Assembly: GCA_001464385.1 (NCBI GenBank)
Contig: LNFB01000239.1
Coordinates: 1-59,520, forward strand
Source: Deltaproteobacteria bacterium Ga0077550
GTDB taxonomy: Bacteria; Myxococcota_A; Polyangia; Nannocystales; Nannocystaceae
Reading direction: 5' to 3'
DNA: 59,520 bases
Shown: in pieces, positions 1 through 10,259 of the stretch
How the letters are laid out: every line of letters begins with the position of its first letter
Position numbering within the stretch: the stretch's first letter is position 1
The notes under the pieces: model-generated
Database searches by the model: none
The model's input: the letters and a program-made list of their open reading frames with translations, nothing else
What the model was told of the DNA's origin: nothing
Made by a program: the position numbers and the translations under genes

Positions 1-2054
<2,054 letters not shown>

Positions 2055-2060
2055 GCCAAA

Positions 2061-2076
2061 GCGCCGCGTGCGGCGC
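2061..2076. other. Short GC inverted repeat between two minus-strand genes
   Basis: gcgccgc-gt-gcggcgc is a perfect 7-nt inverted repeat, effectively a 6-bp stem with a 4-nt loop. It lies between the stop codon of the small membrane protein gene and the kinase start. There is no T-run, so a classical intrinsic terminator is not supported. It could be an intercistronic hairpin or chance in GC-rich DNA. Confidence 0.3.
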
Positions 2077-2088
2077 GAGGCGATGGCT

Positions 2089-2553
2089 TCACTTCAGGAA
2101 CCAGAACAGGTGCTCGTAGAAGGCGCGATCCCAGGGCGGGGTCTGGCGCGAGAGCACGCGGTGCTGCCAGCTGGCCTCGCCCGCGACGCACTGCTTGCCC
2201 TGGCCCTGGTTGCGGAAGATGGTCGCGCCACGGCACGCGACGTTCGTCGCCTCGGTGACCACGTCGTCGTACTTGCTGACGAGGCCGAGATTGGTCCGCT
2301 CCTCGCAGCGCGGGAACTTCCACCGGTTCTCGTCGGTGCGCGGCGCATCGCCCAGCGAGAAGTCGGTCTCGCCCTGCTTGCCGACGCAGACCTCGACGTA
2401 GCCGCGGCGGCCGTAGATCCAGAACTCGACCACCATGAGGCCGAGGAGAATCCACCACCACGGGATCCGGCGGCGCGTGGCCTCGGCCACCGGCGCGGTG
2501 GCGGCCGCCGCCACGTCGAGATCCCGGTCGTCGTCGGCCCGAGGTTCGGCCAC
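2089..2553 (-). CDS. Small single-pass membrane protein, unknown function
   Basis: About 154 residues from a GTG start (VAEPRADDDRDLDVA). The frame remains open upstream, but the upstream translation is Arg/Ser-rich and non-protein-like, so GTG at 2553 is preferred. An acidic and Ala-rich N-terminus of about 28 residues is followed by one membrane segment (IPWWWILLGLMVVEFWIYG). A C-terminal region of about 105 residues follows and carries four cysteines (VCVGK, RCEE, ACRG, QCVAG), which could form two disulfides if exported. It lies 34 nt upstream of the kinase on the same strand and may share its transcript. I do not recognise the family. Confidence 0.6.
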   Translation of the reverse strand: MAEPRADDDRDLDVAAAATAPVAEATRRRIPWWWILLGLMVVEFWIYGRRGYVEVCVGKQGETDFSLGDAPRTDENRWKFPRCEERTNLGLVSKYDDVVTEATNVACRGATIFRNQGQGKQCVAGEASWQHRVLSRQTPPWDRAFYEHLFWFLK

Positions 2554-2842
2554 GCTCCATGAGTACCAGCTGCGCACGGCCTGCGCGAGCGGGCACGACT
2601 CCGCGAGCCGCCCCGACTCCGCGAGCGGCCCCGGTGGTCTGGGACACGCGTGCGTCCTCGATCCACGGGAAATCCGCCCCGCGCCCACGCCGCCCCGGGA
2701 ACGTCGTCCGCAGGCCTGTTCCCCCTGCCCCGCGCGGCGGCGGGTCGGTATAGTGCCGTGGACGGATCTCGACCAGGCCTCGAACGACCTGACGGGCGGT
2801 GCGCGCCGCCCTCGAAGATCCCGCGACGACGGAGCAACGGCG

Positions 2843-3637
2843 ATGACGGCAACCAACGAGGCGTGGATCTCCGACTCTCTTGCACGGCTCGAGCAGCTCG
2901 AGTCGCAACGCGAGCAACTCGCGGCGAGTGGGCGCACCGATGCGCTCGCCGAGCTCGACGAGGAGATCAAGAGCCTCTACGAGGTCCTCGAGTCCGCAGC
3001 CGAGGAGGAGGCGTCCGCCGCCAACACCTCCCCGTCGCCGGCGACGTCCGCGGCGTCGAGCGTGCCGCACCCGGCCTTCGGGCCGACGCCGACGGCCGCG
3101 ATGGTGTCGCCTCCCCCGGCGGCGTTCGTCCCCGCGCCCGTGGTGGTGCAGTCACCGTTCGACGCCCCGGCCGCACCGTCGATGATGTCGTCGCCGGCAC
3201 CGATGTCGGCCCCACCGTCGATGATGATGGGCGCGTCCATGGACAGCGGCGACGACGACGTCTCGAGCGGCGGCAAGGGTGGCCTCATCGCCGGTCTCGT
3301 CGTCGTGCTGCTCGCGGCCGGTGGCGGCGGGTGGTGGTACATGAACCGCGCCCAGCCGGCGCCCACGGCCGCCGAGGCGCCGGCCGGTCCCGCGAAGGTG
3401 ATCCAGGCCGGGGCGATCCCCGAGGACACGCAGGAGCCCGACGTCGCCAAGGGCGGTGAGGCCACGCGGACGCCGGGCATCACGATCAAGGAGCCGCCGC
3501 CCCAGGACGACCGTCGCTCCAGCGGCCCGCGTCCGAGCGGGAACACGGCGCCGCGCCCCGCGAGCAAGCCCGACAAGGACAGCCGCCCGTCGATCAACGT
3601 CGACGCGAGCAACGATCCCCTCGCCGGCGTGAAGTGA
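2843..3637 (+). CDS. Coiled-coil, Pro-rich, single-TM hypothetical protein
   Basis: 264 residues from ATG at 2843, with GGAG eight nt upstream. Residues 1-55 form a charged coiled-coil-like helix (SLARLEQLESQREQLAASG, ELDEEIKSLYEVLESAAEEE). A Pro/Ala/Ser/Met-rich linker reaches to about residue 135. One membrane segment lies near residues 145-170 (GLIAGLVVVLLAAGGGGWW). The tail is basic and Pro-rich, ending in SINVDASNDPLAGVK. The topology suggests a cytoplasmic coiled coil and an envelope-side tail, or the reverse. No enzymatic motif is visible and no function is proposed. Its 3' end lies 18 bp from the convergent DUF2914-type gene. Confidence 0.65.
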   Translation: MTATNEAWISDSLARLEQLESQREQLAASGRTDALAELDEEIKSLYEVLESAAEEEASAANTSPSPATSAASSVPHPAFGPTPTAAMVSPPPAAFVPAPVVVQSPFDAPAAPSMMSSPAPMSAPPSMMMGASMDSGDDDVSSGGKGGLIAGLVVVLLAAGGGGWWYMNRAQPAPTAAEAPAGPAKVIQAGAIPEDTQEPDVAKGGEATRTPGITIKEPPPQDDRRSSGPRPSGNTAPRPASKPDKDSRPSINVDASNDPLAGVK

Positions 3638-3655
3638 CCGGCTCCGCGTTCGCCG

Positions 3656-4816
3656 TCAGTCGATGACGGTGAACGCGACGCGACCGACGAGCTGATCGTC
3701 GTCGGTGAGCACGTCGACGCTCCAGTGCCCGGCCTTGGCCTCGGGCACCTTGTCGGCGGCGAGCTTCGATTGCAGCCGGACCGTGTCCCACAGGCCCTGC
3801 GGGTGCGGGTCGACGTCATCGGAGCGCTGCACGACCTCGCCGTCCTTGAACCACACGTGGACGAGTCGGTCGCCCTTGCCCCCGGGGACGACGATGTCGG
3901 TCACCGCGTAGAGCTCGTGGACCAGCGAGCCGTGCAGGCTGCTGACCTCCAGCGCGAGCCGTCCGTCGTCGAGGAGCTTGGGCCCGACCGCCGCCGACGC
4001 GAGGTGCATCGCGACCGGCGGCACGACGCGGCGCCCGAAGTAGGCGCCGGCGAGGGAGCCCAGGGTCCACGTCACCAGCAACGTGGCCCCGAGCGGCCGC
4101 CCGAGCATGCGCAGCGGGACGTGCATGCTCCAGAACGCCAGGGCCGACACGGCGGCCGCGACCACCAGCGTGACCGCGGCCCGCGAGTTGGGCAGCAGCG
4201 CCGGGATCACCAGGTTGAGACACGCGAACAGCGTGAAGAAGTAGAAGATCGACGCGGCGACCTTCCACTTCATCAGCATCCGATCGAACACCACGTCGAG
4301 CGTCGACAGGAACGCACACGCGACCAGCGCGAAGAGGAACCACTGGTTGACCGAGTCGAACGTGACCGCGCGCCAGTAGAACGGCAGAAGGAAGAACAAC
4401 ATCCCCTGGTACATGTTCTTGAGCACGTAGGTCATGACGAAGAAGCGCATCTTGGCGCCCTTGCCCTCGACCTGTTGCCCGGCGCCGCTGCCGAAGAAGC
4501 GGAAGAACAGGATCAGCACCACCCACGCCAGCGCGAGCGAGATCGTCAGGAAGCGCGCGTGGGCGAAGCCCTTGGCCGCGAACAGCACCACGGAGATGCC
4601 GAGGCCCAGCGCGTAGAACGAGTGCAGCCACCACAACATGCGGCCGTACTTCGCGAGCGTCGCGCGGAGCTTGCCCAGGAACCGACGCGGGCCGGCGCCC
4701 GCGGGCTGCGTGGTCTCGGCCGGCACGGGCGGCGACCACTCGGGCTGCGGGGCCCACGGCCCGACCGGCGGTCCTCCCGGGGGCCCCGGCGGCGGCGTCT
4801 GCGGCGACGAACTCAC
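3656..4816 (-). CDS. DUF5924/DUF2914-type membrane protein
   Basis: 386 residues from a GTG start. The N-terminus is Pro-rich (about 45 residues). Several hydrophobic segments follow (for example FYALGLGISVVLFAAKG, ISLALAWVVLILFF, ASIFYFFTLFACLNLVIPAL, AVTLVVAAAVSALAFW). The soluble C-terminal domain of about 100 residues has the DUF2914 pattern: a Leu-Tyr-Ala-Val-Thr strand, HVWFKDGEVV, and WSVDVLTDDDQLVGRVAFTV at the very end. The start codon overlaps the stop of the upstream thioesterase gene as GTGA, which implies translational coupling. Function is unknown. Membrane topology is clear; the DUF names are from recall of the family pattern. Confidence 0.75.
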   Translation of the reverse strand: MSSSPQTPPPGPPGGPPVGPWAPQPEWSPPVPAETTQPAGAGPRRFLGKLRATLAKYGRMLWWLHSFYALGLGISVVLFAAKGFAHARFLTISLALAWVVLILFFRFFGSGAGQQVEGKGAKMRFFVMTYVLKNMYQGMLFFLLPFYWRAVTFDSVNQWFLFALVACAFLSTLDVVFDRMLMKWKVAASIFYFFTLFACLNLVIPALLPNSRAAVTLVVAAAVSALAFWSMHVPLRMLGRPLGATLLVTWTLGSLAGAYFGRRVVPPVAMHLASAAVGPKLLDDGRLALEVSSLHGSLVHELYAVTDIVVPGGKGDRLVHVWFKDGEVVQRSDDVDPHPQGLWDTVRLQSKLAADKVPEAKAGHWSVDVLTDDDQLVGRVAFTVID

Positions 4817-5640
4817 GGGCCGATGGTAGGCCGGTCGGGTGACGCTGCGCCAGTCTCGTCCCGAGTCTCGATGACGAGGCTGGCCAGCGCGCGGCCGATC
4901 TCGCCGTCGCGATCGTGGAGCTCGCTCTGCGTCAGGCCGAGGCCGAGCGCGTCGGCGGTGGAACGCGCGTCGAGGGCGAACCACTCGCCGCACGGCGGGC
5001 GATCGAGGTGCAGCGTCAAGTCGGGGTTCACGAAGCTATACGCGCGGGTGTCGAGCACCGCGCAGACGCCGTTGCCCGCATCCGCGACGGTCACGAGCGC
5101 GGCCAGCGGCGACGTCGGCTCGTCGACGACCAGCGGCACGCGCAGGCGCATCCACGCGCAGGTCGGCCCCTTGCCCCAGACCCCGCGGCTCAATCGGACC
5201 TCGACGCCGGTGTGGTACGCGACGCGCTCGCGGAAGAACGGGAACACCCACGGCTCGAGCCCGGCGGGCCCCCGCGGCGCGGCGTGCCGCGGGCACCGCG
5301 GCGACGGCAACGCCACCGCGGCGCGACGGATCCGCAGCGCGTGCAGCCGCACCACCTCGACGCCGTCCTGCAGCAGGCGAGCGTCGATGCGCTGGGCCTT
5401 CTTGCCGAGTCGCACCGCTTCGGTCTCGATCGTGAAGGCGCCGAGCGGCACCGGGCGGAGGAACTCGAAGCTGAGCCGCGCGACGACGAACTGCGCCGCG
5501 TCGTCGCCGAAGCGCTCGACCGCATCGGCCAGCAGCGCGGCCGGGGGTCCGCCGTGCTGCAGCCGCGCGTCCCACGGCCCGCGCGTGTACTCGGTCGCGA
5601 ACAGGCGCGCACCATCGCGGACGTAGAACCCCTCGGGCAT
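4813..5640 (-). CDS. Acyl-CoA thioesterase-like (double hotdog) protein
   Basis: 275 residues starting MPEGFYVRDGARLFATEYTRG. The pattern WDARLQHGGPPAALLADAVE followed by LSFEFLRPVPLGAFTIE is typical of the N-terminal hotdog of TesB-like acyl-CoA thioesterases. A second hotdog half ends in SFVNPDLTLHLDRPPCGEWF. The likely role is hydrolysis of an acyl-CoA thioester in the cytoplasm; chain length and pathway cannot be read. ATG at 5640 fits the family N-terminus. It is divergent from the saccharopine-dehydrogenase-family gene with only 48 bp between starts, so the promoters must overlap. It is coupled by a 4-nt overlap to the membrane protein gene downstream. Confidence 0.82.
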   Translation of the reverse strand: MPEGFYVRDGARLFATEYTRGPWDARLQHGGPPAALLADAVERFGDDAAQFVVARLSFEFLRPVPLGAFTIETEAVRLGKKAQRIDARLLQDGVEVVRLHALRIRRAAVALPSPRCPRHAAPRGPAGLEPWVFPFFRERVAYHTGVEVRLSRGVWGKGPTCAWMRLRVPLVVDEPTSPLAALVTVADAGNGVCAVLDTRAYSFVNPDLTLHLDRPPCGEWFALDARSTADALGLGLTQSELHDRDGEIGRALASLVIETRDETGAASPDRPTIGP

Positions 5641-5688
5641 CGTCGTCCAGGCTGCCACAGCGGCGTCGCGGCGGCTATCCTCGGCCGC

Positions 5689-6846
5689 GTGAAACACGTC
5701 ATCATCCTCGGCTGTGGTCAGGTCGGTGCGACCATCGCGATGGACCTCGCGCACGACCGCAGCTTGAAGGTCACCGTCGCCGATGTCCGCCCGTCCGTGC
5801 TCGCCGAGGTCGCCCTGCGCTACGGCGTCCACACCCAAATCGCGGACCTCACCGACGCCGCGACGCTGGGCCGGGTGTGCTCCGAGGCGGATCTGGTGAT
5901 CGGTGCGTTGCCCTCGCACTACGGCCTGCAGACCCTCCGCGCCGTCATCGAGACTGGCCGGCCCTATGTCGACATCAGCTTCATGGCCGACGACCCGCTC
6001 CAGCTCGACGCCCTCGCCCGCGAGCGGGGGTCGATCGCGGTGGTCGACTGCGGCGTCGCGCCGGGCCTGAGCAGCATCGCCGCGGGCTACGCGACCACGC
6101 AGCTCGATCCGTGCACGCGCCTCGAGGTGATGGTCGGCGGCCTCCCGGTCGTGCGCAAGTGGCCGTTCGACTACAAGGCCGGCTTCGCGCCCGCCGACGT
6201 CATCGAGGAGTACATGCGACCGGCGCGGATGGTCGAGCACGGCGAGGTCGTCGTGTACCCGGCGCTCTCGGGCATCGAGCGCGTCGACATCGAGGGCGTC
6301 GGTACGCTCGAGGCCTTCAACACCGACGGACTGCGCACGCTCATCGACACGCTGGCGATCCCGACGATGATCGAGAAGACGATGCGCTGGCCCGGGCACG
6401 CCGAGCTCATGCGGGCGTTCCGCGAGACCGGGCTGTTCGAGACCACGCCGATCGACGTCGGTGGCGTGAGCGTGGTCCCGCGCGACGTCGCGGCCGCGCT
6501 GCTGTTTCCCAAGTGGACCTACGGCCCCGGCGAGCACGATCTCACCGTGCTGCGCGTCGTGGCGTCGGGTCGCCGCGACGGCGCGCCGGTGCGCATGATC
6601 TGGGACCTGGTCGATCGCTACGATCCGGTGAGCGAGCAGCGGAGCATGTCGCGGACGACCGCGTTCCCGGCGACGATCGTCGCGCGGGCGCTGCTCGCTG
6701 GCCGCTTCGCCACGCCCGGCGTCCACCCGCCCGAGCAGCTCGGCAAGCTGCCGGGGATGCTCGCCCACGTGCTCGCCGAGCTCGAGGCCCGCGGGGTGCA
6801 GTGCCGCGCGTCGATCGAGCACGACGCGACCGCGGCGACTCAGTAG
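5689..6846 (+). CDS. Saccharopine dehydrogenase-family oxidoreductase (lysine 6-dehydrogenase-like)
   Basis: 385 residues from a GTG start. The N-terminal Rossmann fold has the motif ILGCGQVGATIAMDLAHD and an acidic residue at the end of strand 2 (VADV). The middle contains VDCGVAPGLSSIAAGY, and then FDYKAGFAPADVIEEYMRPA. This region, Tyr-Lys-Ala then P-A-D-V-I-E-E-Y-x-R-P-A, resembles L-lysine 6-dehydrogenases and related saccharopine-dehydrogenase family members. It probably acts on an amino acid with NAD(P). The substrate is not certain, and no lysine-catabolism partner is adjacent. The 3' end overlaps the convergent lipoprotein gene by 7 bp. Confidence 0.85.
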   Translation: MKHVIILGCGQVGATIAMDLAHDRSLKVTVADVRPSVLAEVALRYGVHTQIADLTDAATLGRVCSEADLVIGALPSHYGLQTLRAVIETGRPYVDISFMADDPLQLDALARERGSIAVVDCGVAPGLSSIAAGYATTQLDPCTRLEVMVGGLPVVRKWPFDYKAGFAPADVIEEYMRPARMVEHGEVVVYPALSGIERVDIEGVGTLEAFNTDGLRTLIDTLAIPTMIEKTMRWPGHAELMRAFRETGLFETTPIDVGGVSVVPRDVAAALLFPKWTYGPGEHDLTVLRVVASGRRDGAPVRMIWDLVDRYDPVSEQRSMSRTTAFPATIVARALLAGRFATPGVHPPEQLGKLPGMLAHVLAELEARGVQCRASIEHDATAATQ

Positions 6847-7736
6847 GGCTCGTACAACGTCGACGGATCCGCGTCGGGATCGTCGCCGACGACGATCGCG
6901 GCGATACCGGCGACCTGCGAGCCGCTGCCGGACTCGCGGTTGCGCAGGGTGAGCTCGACCGTCCCGGCCTCGTACACCTGCAGCACGATGTACGACGCCT
7001 CACAGGGCTGCGCCGCGAGGGCCGCGAGGCGCTGCCACGACAGGCCGCTCGCGGCGCCCGCTGTCTGGCAGCCGTAGCGCCAGGTCGACTCGGCCCCGCC
7101 GACGTCGAAGTAGAACGAGTCGGGATCCGGGTCGCCCCACGCCCCGGGCTCGTAGTCCCAGACGAGACCCCACAGCGCGTACTCGCCGGGGCACGCGAAC
7201 TCGAGGGCGACGGTGACCTCGCCGCTCTCTGCGACGCTCGAGGCGGCGACGTTGGGGTTGTCGTTGGCGTCGGCGGCGACGAGCTGCATCGGCGCGACGA
7301 GCTCGCCGTCGTCGACCCACACCAGCTCGAACATCGGCGCGGGGCAACCGGGCGCATCGACGCCGCCGCTGGTCGCGTCACCGGCAGATCCGTTGCCGGA
7401 TCCGTTCTCGGATCCGTCCTCGGAACCCTCGGATCCGCCGCCCCCGGGCGCACCCGTGTCGGTGTCGGGCTCGTCACCGGCGCTCGCGTGCGGGCCCCCG
7501 CCACCGTCGGTCATCGGGCTGCTCGACGCGCTGGGATCGGGGCCCTGGTCCGGACCGGGCGCTGGCGCGGGTTCGTCGCCGCCCTCGCTCGCCTCGGTGT
7601 CCGCGCCCGACGTGCCGCCGTCGCCGACCGACGCACCGGCGGGGAACCCATTGCCCGCGGTGTCGAACGAGCACGCCGACAGCACGCAGAGGGCCAACGA
7701 CGGGACGCGACACGAACGGCGGACGACGGACGACAT
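6840..7736 (-). CDS. Secreted lipoprotein with long Gly/Ser/Asp linker
   Basis: 298 residues. The signal peptide ends in lipobox VLSAC with Cys22. A low-complexity linker of about 100 residues rich in Gly, Ser, Asp and Glu (including GSENGSGNGSAG) follows. The globular C-terminal part from about residue 126 starts APGCPAPMFELVWVDDGELV, contains three further cysteines, and ends DDPDADPSTLYEPY. The domain looks beta-rich and includes WRYGCQTAGAASGLSW. I do not recognise it. It is expected on the cell surface or in the periplasm as a lipid-anchored protein on a flexible spacer. An inverted repeat lies just upstream of the start. Confidence 0.75.
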   Translation of the reverse strand: MSSVVRRSCRVPSLALCVLSACSFDTAGNGFPAGASVGDGGTSGADTEASEGGDEPAPAPGPDQGPDPSASSSPMTDGGGGPHASAGDEPDTDTGAPGGGGSEGSEDGSENGSGNGSAGDATSGGVDAPGCPAPMFELVWVDDGELVAPMQLVAADANDNPNVAASSVAESGEVTVALEFACPGEYALWGLVWDYEPGAWGDPDPDSFYFDVGGAESTWRYGCQTAGAASGLSWQRLAALAAQPCEASYIVLQVYEAGTVELTLRNRESGSGSQVAGIAAIVVGDDPDADPSTLYEPY

Positions 7737-7744
7737 GGAGCCGG

Positions 7745-7768
7745 CGAAGCTACCACAAGGTAGTTTCG
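7745..7768. promoter_or_regulatory. Inverted repeat in divergent lipoprotein promoter region
   Basis: cgaagctacc - acaa - ggtagtttcg: 10-nt arms with one mismatch (a G.U pair if transcribed on the + strand) around a 4-nt loop. It sits 8 nt upstream of the minus-strand lipoprotein ATG and 121 nt upstream of the plus-strand lipoprotein ATG. It could be an operator for one or both divergent genes, or a leader hairpin of the minus-strand mRNA. Confidence 0.4.
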
Positions 7769-7889
7769 CGTAAACAAGCCGCCTACACCGCGATCCTAGG
7801 GTTGTGAACGTCGTTCCGCCGGCGGAGTCGAGGCTCGCGCGAAATCGCAAGCCAGCGGAGGGCACCGCCGCTGCTACGCTTGTCGGCAC

Positions 7890-8714
7890 ATGTCGCGCCT
7901 TGCCTTGTCCCTTCCGCTGCTGATGTCCCTGGCCTGCGGGTCGAAGTCCGAGTCCACCGGCGACGAGTCGTCGAGCACCACCGGGGACGGAACGAGCACC
8001 TCCACCGGCGCGACGACGACGACCTCCGCCGACGGGAGTTCCTCGACGTCGTCGACCTCCGAGGCCGCCGACACGACCGAGACCGGACCCGTCACGCTGA
8101 GCATCAGCGGCGAGGTCTCCGACTTCTTCGAGATGGGCCCGATCGGCTACGCCCAGATCTCGCTGCTCGACGAGAAGGGCAGCGAGACCGTCGCGAACCC
8201 CGACGGCACCTACGTGATCGAGGACCTCGAGCCCAACTCGTTCCACCGGATCCTCCTCGCCGAGAACGCCAACTACTGGGGTGCGATCGTCCCGGTGCAG
8301 CTCGAGGACGAGTCGATCGACAAGTACGATCTCTCGCAGGTGTCGACGGCGGTCATCGATCTGCAGGAAGCCGCGCTGCAGGATCAAAACCCCGATGTGT
8401 TGGTCGACGAGGACGCCGCGGTGCTGCTCATCGCCATCAACCAGAACACTGCGACCGGCGCGACGGTGACGCTCGACCCGCCGCCGGCGGAGAACACCTA
8501 CTACGCGCCCGACGCGAACGGCGCCCCGATCCTCAACTCGAACCTCATCGAGTGGGGCCTGTTCCCGGTCGCGGTCTTCTTCAACCTCCCGCCCGGCGAC
8601 GCGGGCACGTACACCGTGACGGTGACGCACCCCGATCGCGAGTGCACGGCCCTCGATCCGGAGCCGCCCACGCGCGGGCGCCACGTGAACCTCATCTACG
8701 TCGACTGCGTGTAG
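7890..8714 (+). CDS. Secreted lipoprotein with carboxypeptidase-regulatory-like domain
   Basis: 274 residues. A very short signal peptide ends in lipobox MSLAC with Cys16. A Ser/Thr-rich linker runs to about residue 65 (ESSSTTGDGTSTSTGATTTT). The beta-rich domain that follows begins TLSISGEVSDFFEMGPIGYA and contains the sequence DGTYVIEDLEPNSFHRILL, which resembles the carboxypeptidase-regulatory (prealbumin-like) beta-sandwich. A second beta region ends with a cysteine-containing tail (DRECTAL, VDCV). It is probably an extracytoplasmic binding or structural protein. Divergent from the previous lipoprotein gene. Confidence 0.72.
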   Translation: MSRLALSLPLLMSLACGSKSESTGDESSSTTGDGTSTSTGATTTTSADGSSSTSSTSEAADTTETGPVTLSISGEVSDFFEMGPIGYAQISLLDEKGSETVANPDGTYVIEDLEPNSFHRILLAENANYWGAIVPVQLEDESIDKYDLSQVSTAVIDLQEAALQDQNPDVLVDEDAAVLLIAINQNTATGATVTLDPPPAENTYYAPDANGAPILNSNLIEWGLFPVAVFFNLPPGDAGTYTVTVTHPDRECTALDPEPPTRGRHVNLIYVDCV

Positions 8715-8719
8715 TCGCC

Positions 8720-8736
8720 TCCCGCCGTACGCGGGA
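8720..8736 (+). terminator. Possible weak hairpin after lipoprotein gene
   Basis: tcccgc - cgtac - gcggga, a 6-bp stem six nt after the stop codon. No T-run follows, so an intrinsic terminator is only tentative. Confidence 0.25.
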
Positions 8737-8916
8737 CCTGAACACGGGTACCGTCGTGCGCGCCGCCCTCGCCCCGTCCGCCGGGGGTGACGTTGCGTCG
8801 TCGGGCCCACGCGATCGCGGCGGAGGCGGTGATAGCCGGCGAAATCGGGCGATCCGTCGATCTGCCCTTGCACGGGCCACGGGGCCCGGGGAAGACTCGG
8901 GCGGCTTTTTCTCGCC

Positions 8917-10239
8917 GTGACCGAGCCGCGCGAACGACAGGTGGTCCACAAGGGATCGGTCGGCGAGGATGATCTCGACGATCGTTCCGCCGCCGAGGCA
9001 CGCACCGCGGTCGACGACGATGTCCCAGACGCCGAGCTCGACGGCGCCGAGCCCGACGGCGCCGAGCCCGACGATGCCGAGCCCGACGACGACGACGACG
9101 CGGTCGCCGACGACGGCGGCGCGGACCGGACCCGCGTCGAGCACCACCCCGGCGGCCGCCGACGCGTCGCCCCGCTCCTCTTCATGGGCGCCGCGGCGCT
9201 GTGGATCGGCGTCATGGCCCTGCGCTGCCGCCCCGCCCACGGACCGAGCGCGAACGTGCCGAGCGCCGAGCCCACCGTCGCCGACGACGTCCCCGTCGCC
9301 CCGACGCCGATCGCCCCGGGCCCCACGCGGGCCGACGCGACGCCGCCCGATCCCATCCCGGCCGCGGACGCCGAGGCCCAGCCCGACGGCGGGCCCACCG
9401 ACGACGCCCCGCCGGCCGAGGGCGATCGGCTGCCGCAGCGGCGCAACGACTGGGCCGAGGGCCTCGAGATCCCGACGAAGGTCCGCTACACGGTCCGCCG
9501 CGGCGGCTCGCTCGAGAACGTCGCGAACCTGTTCAAGATCTACCACCACGAGATCCTCGAGCTGAACCCGGGGATCGCCATCGATCAGGAGCTGGCACCC
9601 AACACCCGGGTGGTGATCTGGTCGCAGAAGCCCGGCGAGAAGAGCGAGTCGATCGGTTACCCGAGCGATGGCTCGCTCGCAGGCGCCATCCCGATGGTCG
9701 AGGGCCCGGGGCGTCGCATCCTCGCGATCGGCTGGAAGACGTGGGGCAAGGACACCTCCATCGCGATGCTCGATCGCGTGCTCGATCGCTGGGCCGAGCG
9801 CGGCAGCAACGTGCAGCCCATCCTCGTGGGCAACATCGCCAACCGCACGGGCGGCCGCCTCGAGCCCCACAGCACCCACCAGTCCGGCCGCGACGTCGAC
9901 CTCGGCTACCCGCAGAAGCTCGCGGCCGGCGCGGAGCTGAACTGGCAGGAGATGACCGCCGCGAACCTCGACGCCGCCGAGACCTGGGCGCTGCTGTTCC
10001 TGCTCGGCGAGACCGGCGCGGTCGAGGAAATCTACATCGACCGCGAGATCCAGAAGCTGCTGCACGAGCACGCCCTGCGGCAGGAGCTGCTGTCGAAGTC
10101 CGCGCTGTCGAAGTGGATGGAGTACCCGCGACCGACCGGCACCGCCGGCACGCTCATCACCCACGTCGCCGGGCACACCGACCACATGCACGTCCGCTGG
10201 TCGTGCACGTCGGGCGACGGCCGCTGCAAGTCGCGGTAG
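8917..10239 (+). CDS. Membrane-anchored LysM + MepA-type (M74) murein endopeptidase
   Basis: 440 residues from a GTG start. Residues 1-85 are acidic, with a repeated AEPDG/AEPDD motif. One membrane segment follows (PLLFMGAAALWIGVMAL), then a Pro/Ala-rich spacer. A LysM-like domain lies near residues 187-230 (KVRYTVRRGGSLENVANLF, LELNPGIAI). The C-terminal domain has the penicillin-insensitive murein endopeptidase signatures: HSTHQSGRDVDLGY, giving His321 and Asp328 with the same 7-residue spacing as the MepA zinc ligands, and GHTDHMHVRW with His425. It should cleave peptide cross-links in peptidoglycan on the periplasmic side, with LysM docking it on the wall. The cytoplasmic acidic tail is unusual for this family. 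It lies 21 nt upstream of the SGNH lipoprotein gene. Confidence 0.88.
   Translation: MTEPRERQVVHKGSVGEDDLDDRSAAEARTAVDDDVPDAELDGAEPDGAEPDDAEPDDDDDAVADDGGADRTRVEHHPGGRRRVAPLLFMGAAALWIGVMALRCRPAHGPSANVPSAEPTVADDVPVAPTPIAPGPTRADATPPDPIPAADAEAQPDGGPTDDAPPAEGDRLPQRRNDWAEGLEIPTKVRYTVRRGGSLENVANLFKIYHHEILELNPGIAIDQELAPNTRVVIWSQKPGEKSESIGYPSDGSLAGAIPMVEGPGRRILAIGWKTWGKDTSIAMLDRVLDRWAERGSNVQPILVGNIANRTGGRLEPHSTHQSGRDVDLGYPQKLAAGAELNWQEMTAANLDAAETWALLFLLGETGAVEEIYIDREIQKLLHEHALRQELLSKSALSKWMEYPRPTGTAGTLITHVAGHTDHMHVRWSCTSGDGRCKSR
9040..9084 (+). repeat. 15-bp tandem repeat, three copies, coding
   Basis: gacggcgccgagccc occurs at 9040-9054 and 9055-9069, with a near copy at 9070-9084. It encodes the acidic DGAEP/DDAEP repeat in the cytoplasmic tail of the MepA-type protein. 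Copy-number variation between strains is likely. Confidence 0.85.
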
Positions 10240-10259
10240 CCGCGGTACACTGACCGCCG

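Noticed and set aside
8692..10191. A 499-residue minus-strand frame over the MepA-type gene
   Set aside because: It has no recognisable domain, and the plus strand carries exact MepA metal-ligand motifs.
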